A DNA stretch of 8,770 nt, taken from the NCBI GenBank assembly GCA_020249025.1, contig JADCGM010000244.1, positions 1-8,770 on the forward strand, given 5' to 3'. The DNA comes from Alphaproteobacteria bacterium. GTDB taxonomy: Bacteria > Pseudomonadota > Alphaproteobacteria > Sphingomonadales > Sphingomonadaceae. Of the stretch, positions 5,715 to 8,770 are shown in pieces; the first letter of the stretch is position 1, and each line of letters opens with the position of its first letter. The notes beneath the pieces are model-generated. The model had not been told where the DNA came from. It did no database searches and was given only the letters and a program-made list of their open reading frames with translations. The position numbers and the translations under genes were made by a program.

Positions 5715-7178
5715 ATGCACGGTCTCACGAGACGCAACCTGCTTGCGATGACCGCGCTGACGGCTGGCGTGCCCGATCTCGCGGCCGCCGGTCCTGCCGG
5801 GGTCAGCCGCGTCCCCCTCACGCCGGGCGCGCTCCGTCGCCGGCTTGAAGCGGCGGCCGATGGCGCGGCGTTCAACGGCGTGCTCCTGCTGCTCGAGCGC
5901 GGCCGGCCCGTGGTCGCCCGCGCAACCGGCGTAGCGGACCCCGCCACCGGCCGCGCGAACGCGCCTGACACGCGCTTCAACATCGCGTCGGTCGGCAAGC
6001 TGTTCACGGCGCTCGCGGTGCTGCGCCTCGTCGAGGCCGGCCGGCTGACGCCCGACTCCCGTCTGATCGATCTCTGGCCCGACTATCCCGATCCCGCGCT
6101 CGCTGCCGAGATCACGGTCGACGCCCTGCTCACCCACCGCGCCGGACTCGGCAATCGCGTGATGACCGCGCCGACCGACGCGCTGCCTGCCAGCGCGCGC
6201 CAGACCGATCGCGTCGGGCTGTTCGCCACGGCCGGCCGCGCCGGGCCCGCCGGCGTCATGGCCTACAGCAACGACGGCTACGTCCTGCTCGGCGCCGTCG
6301 TCGAGCGCCTGACCGGCGCCGATTTCCGCGATCATGTCCGGGAGACCATTTTCCGCCCGCTCGGCATGGCGGGGGCAGGTTTTCCCGCCCCCGACGCCAC
6401 CGCACCCGATCTCGCCCAGCCGCGCCTCCGCGACCTCGACCGGCCCGGCGTCTGGCGCACCGCGACCGCTGCCGAGCGACTGCCGGGCGGCGCAGCCGGC
6501 GGGGGCGTGGCGACCGTCGCCGACCTCGCCCGGTTCGGCGAGGCGCTGCGGACGGGCCGCTTGCTGTCTCCCGCCCTGATGCGTTCGTGGATCGCACCAC
6601 GCGTTCCGTTTCGGGGCGGCCACTATGGCTATGGCCTGCAGATCGAAGCGCTCGGCGCGTGTCGCGCGTTCGGCCATACCGGGGGCCACAGCGGCATCAC
6701 GGCCGAACTGATGGTCTTCCCCGACAGCGGCCATGTCTTCGTCCAGCTCGGCAATGGCGAGGTCGACGCCTATTGGGCGCTGGCCGACGGCGCCCGCACC
6801 GCCCTGTGCGGCGAGACGGCGGACACGCGCCGACTGGCGCTGACCAACCGCGTGATCGCCCTCGTCTCCACCCGCGGAGCCGATGCCGGCGCCGCGCTGG
6901 CCGACGCCTACCCCGGCACGCCGCTGCGCGAAGGCGTCATCGATGTCGCGGCGTTCCGGGCCTGGCATCGCGGCGACCCGGCTGCCGCTGAACGTCTGCT
7001 CCGCTTCAACATCCGCCGTTTCCCCAACTCGTCGTCCGCGCTCTGGAGCCTTGCCGAACTCCATCGCCACGCCCGCCGCCGCGACGATGCCATCGCCAGC
7101 TACCGGGCCTATCTCGTCCGTGAGCCGGGCGACGCCGATGCCGAGGCGCGGATCGCGGAACTGTCGGCGTCGCGCTAG
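5715..7178 (+). CDS. Tat-exported serine hydrolase (class C beta-lactamase fold) with C-terminal TPR-like region
   Basis: This 487-residue protein belongs to the serine beta-lactamase/penicillin-binding-protein-like family, which includes esterases, D-aminopeptidases and beta-lactamases. It begins with a twin-arginine signal (TRRNLLAM, residues 5-12, then a hydrophobic stretch to about 25), so it should be folded before export. The catalytic motifs are complete: Ser92-Val-Gly-Lys95 (SxxK), Tyr184-Ser-Asn186, and His321-Thr-Gly323, which replaces the KTG box as is usual for non-beta-lactamase members. Residues about 415-480 form two TPR-like helical repeats (AERLLRFNIRRFPNSSSALW and the following DDAIASYRAYLVREPGDADA). 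Two adjacent ATGs exist at 5712 and 5715; GAGG at 5706-5709 is better spaced for the second. The promoter upstream carries a probable MarR operator. The substrate is unknown, and beta-lactam hydrolysis should not be assumed. Confidence 0.93.
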   Translation: MHGLTRRNLLAMTALTAGVPDLAAAGPAGVSRVPLTPGALRRRLEAAADGAAFNGVLLLLERGRPVVARATGVADPATGRANAPDTRFNIASVGKLFTALAVLRLVEAGRLTPDSRLIDLWPDYPDPALAAEITVDALLTHRAGLGNRVMTAPTDALPASARQTDRVGLFATAGRAGPAGVMAYSNDGYVLLGAVVERLTGADFRDHVRETIFRPLGMAGAGFPAPDATAPDLAQPRLRDLDRPGVWRTATAAERLPGGAAGGGVATVADLARFGEALRTGRLLSPALMRSWIAPRVPFRGGHYGYGLQIEALGACRAFGHTGGHSGITAELMVFPDSGHVFVQLGNGEVDAYWALADGARTALCGETADTRRLALTNRVIALVSTRGADAGAALADAYPGTPLREGVIDVAAFRAWHRGDPAAAERLLRFNIRRFPNSSSALWSLAELHRHARRRDDAIASYRAYLVREPGDADAEARIAELSASR

Positions 7179-7243
7179 GCGGCGCGTCCCGGGTCGCCAG
7201 CGGTTGCATCCCGCCCCCGAAATCGGCGATGAGGCGGCACCGT

Positions 7244-7290
7244 CCGGCGCTGCGCCGGGCCGATCCATCCCGAGCCCCCGCCCCGGGCGG
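7244..7290. other. Two GC-only inverted repeats between the hydrolase and peptidase genes
   Basis: CCGGCGC-T-GCGCCGG (7244-7258) and CCGCCC-C-GGGCGG (7278-7290) are perfect short palindromes in the 134-bp spacer. The first lies 66 bases past the hydrolase stop and could be the stem of a terminator, but neither has a following T-run. In GC-rich DNA such stems arise readily by chance. No promoter for the peptidase gene was recognised here. Confidence 0.3.
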
Positions 7291-7312
7291 CTTCCACGGA
7301 GACGAGACGACC

Positions 7313-8770
7313 ATGGGCACCCGCTTCCCGACCCTTCGCCTGCGCCGCACCGCCGCCGCGCTGCTCCTGCTCGCCCCGGCCGCGCCGCTGGCGGCCGCCG
7401 AGGGCATGTGGCTGCCGCGGCAGGCGCCCGAGGTCGCAGCGGCGATGAAGGCGGCGGGTCTGAAGCTCGATCCGGCGCTGCTCGCCAATCTGCAGGCCGC
7501 GCCGATGAACGCCATCGCCTCGCTCGGCGGCTGCTCGGCCTCCTTCGTCAGCCCGCAGGGCCTCGTCGTCAGCAACCACCACTGCGTCTACGGCTCGATC
7601 CAGTACAACTCCAAGCCGGGGCAGGATTATCTGACCGACGGCTTCCTCGCCAAGGCGCAGGCCGACGAGGTGCCCGCCGCCCCCGGCACCCGCATCTTCG
7701 TGATCGAGGATCTGCGCGACGTCACCGCGCAGATGACCGCCGGCGTCACCGCCAGGCTCTCCGGCTTCGATCGCGACGCCAAGCTGGAGGCGAACCGCAA
7801 GGCGCTCATTGCCGCCTGCGAGAAGCAGCCCAGCCGCCGCTGCGACGTCCGCCCCTATTTCGGCGGCTCGACCTACATCCTCCAGCAGCAGCTGGAGATC
7901 CAGGACGTGCGCCTCGTCTATGCGCCGGGCCGCGCCATCGGCAATTACGGCGGCGAGATCGACAACTGGCAGTGGCCGCGCCACACCGGCGACTTCGGCT
8001 TCTACCGCGCCTATGTCGCCCCCGACGGCGCGTCCGCGCCCTATGCCGCGACCAATGTCCCCTACCGCCCCAAGGCGTGGCTGCGCATCGCGCAGGAGGC
8101 GTTGAAGGACGGCGATTTCGTCATGGCCGCGGGCTTCCCCGGCACCACCAACCGCCACCGCACCGCCGCCGAGGCCAAGGCCTTCTTCTCGCGCCTCTAT
8201 CCGCGCCAGCAGAAGCTGACCTCCGATTATGTCGATCAGATCACGGCGCTGACTGCGGGCGATGCCGACGCCGCCATCCGCTACGCCTCGATCCTGCGCG
8301 GGCTGGCGAACACCAAGAAGAACCTCGGCAGCCAGCTCGCCGGGGCCGAGGCGATCGACCTCCAGAACAAGAAGGCCGCGCACGAGGCCGCCTTCCGCGC
8401 CTGGATCGCCGCCGACCCCAAGCGCGCCGCCCAGCTCGGCCCGGTGGTGAGCGCGCTCGATGCCGTAGCCGCCGAAACCGTCGACGCGGCTTACGCCAAC
8501 CTCAGCGCCGGCACCATCAACCGCGCCCAGCTCCTCACCGCCGCGCGCGATCTCTACCGCTGGGCCAAGGAGCGCGAGCGCCCCGACGCGCAGCGCGAGC
8601 CCGGCTTCCAGGATCGCGACCGCCGCCTGCTCACCGAGCGCCTCCGCCAGATCGAGCGCCGCTTCGCCCCCAAGGTCGACCGCGGCCTGTTCGAGGCGGC
8701 GCTGGTCCAGTACCGCACCCTCGCGCCTGCCGACCGCAACGCCGGCTTCGAGCGCGTGCTGGCCGAGGTC
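7313..8770 (+). CDS. S46-family dipeptidyl-peptidase (DPP7/DPP11 type), N-terminal part
   Basis: This exported serine exopeptidase removes dipeptides from the N-terminus of peptides in the periplasm, feeding amino-acid uptake. The window holds the first 486 codons of a family usually about 700 residues long; the frame is open to the edge. Residues 1-29 are a signal peptide (Arg-rich start, Leu/Ala core, cut after Ala29), giving the typical mature start EGMWLP. The chymotrypsin-like domain shows SLGGCSASFVSPQGLVVSNH, with the catalytic His in His89-His90-Cys91, and the family block NYGGEIDNWQWPRHTGDF, in which Asp227 fits the His-Asp spacing of characterised members. The helical domain inserted in the family follows from about residue 290. 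The catalytic Ser and the residue that sets DPP7 or DPP11 specificity lie beyond the window. GGAG and GAGA upstream serve as the ribosome binding region. Confidence 0.95.
   Translation, partial: MGTRFPTLRLRRTAAALLLLAPAAPLAAAEGMWLPRQAPEVAAAMKAAGLKLDPALLANLQAAPMNAIASLGGCSASFVSPQGLVVSNHHCVYGSIQYNSKPGQDYLTDGFLAKAQADEVPAAPGTRIFVIEDLRDVTAQMTAGVTARLSGFDRDAKLEANRKALIAACEKQPSRRCDVRPYFGGSTYILQQQLEIQDVRLVYAPGRAIGNYGGEIDNWQWPRHTGDFGFYRAYVAPDGASAPYAATNVPYRPKAWLRIAQEALKDGDFVMAAGFPGTTNRHRTAAEAKAFFSRLYPRQQKLTSDYVDQITALTAGDADAAIRYASILRGLANTKKNLGSQLAGAEAIDLQNKKAAHEAAFRAWIAADPKRAAQLGPVVSALDAVAAETVDAAYANLSAGTINRAQLLTAARDLYRWAKERERPDAQREPGFQDRDRRLLTERLRQIERRFAPKVDRGLFEAALVQYRTLAPADRNAGFERVLAEV

Noticed and set aside
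5669..6007. Long N-terminal extension of the MarR protein
   Set aside because: It would run antisense into the serine hydrolase gene and its signal peptide; MarR proteins of about 165 residues need no such extension.
5715..7178. Antibiotic-resistance beta-lactamase
   Set aside because: The HTG box, Tat export and TPR-like tail fit the broader serine hydrolase family; nothing in the sequence shows beta-lactam specificity.
7244..7258. Intrinsic terminator after the serine hydrolase gene
   Set aside because: A perfect GC stem is present but has no T-run after it, so it is listed only as an inverted repeat.
5679..7268. - strand open frame of 529 codons opposite the serine hydrolase
   Set aside because: Antisense shadow; the + strand has all catalytic motifs and a promoter.
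7175..8383. - strand open frame of 402 codons opposite the S46 peptidase
   Set aside because: Antisense shadow; the + strand carries the signal peptide and the S46 catalytic blocks.

Overview
The window is gene-dense, very GC-rich DNA with strong G/C bias at third codon positions and long non-coding shadow frames opposite almost every gene. Protein sequences and gene content (glutathione-dependent formaldehyde oxidation, an S46-family secreted peptidase, a Tat-exported serine hydrolase) fit an alphaproteobacterium, most likely a member of the Sphingomonadales. That assignment rests on recognising protein families and is not a search result. No rRNA, tRNA, CRISPR array, insertion sequence or phage gene was seen; this looks like ordinary chromosome.

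Region 1 (1-2626, + strand) is a formaldehyde-oxidation operon: the C-terminal part of S-(hydroxymethyl)glutathione dehydrogenase (frmA/adhC, cut by the window edge), a small VOC/glyoxalase-fold protein, formyltetrahydrofolate deformylase (purU) and S-formylglutathione hydrolase (fghA). Formaldehyde bound to glutathione is oxidised by FrmA to S-formylglutathione, and FghA hydrolyses that to formate and glutathione. PurU releases formate from the parallel folate-bound C1 pool, so both routes end in formate. The genes are tightly packed (81 bp, 10 bp, then a 4-bp ATGA overlap). The VOC protein has no assigned step.

Region 2 (2627-4138) holds unrelated single genes: a possible 56-residue Arg/Trp-rich protein (+), an NAD-type short-chain dehydrogenase (-) whose stop codon shares a CTAG with that small ORF, and a small exported protein of unknown function (+) that diverges from the dehydrogenase.

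Region 3 (4139-7178) is a divergent unit. On the - strand, a MarR-family regulator lies upstream of a D-2-hydroxyacid dehydrogenase, 75 bp apart and probably co-transcribed. On the + strand is a Tat-exported serine hydrolase of the class C beta-lactamase fold with a C-terminal TPR-like tail. Between them is a near-consensus sigma-70 promoter (TTGACA, 16 bp, TATATT) with an imperfect palindrome across its spacer. This is the clearest regulatory signal in the window and suggests that the MarR protein represses the hydrolase gene and probably itself.

Region 4 (7313-8770) is the first 486 codons of a secreted S46-family dipeptidyl-peptidase that runs off the right edge; its catalytic serine lies outside the window.

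I found no convincing new multi-gene system. The items most worth a second look are the MarR operator/promoter, the VOC protein inside the formaldehyde operon, and the small exported protein.
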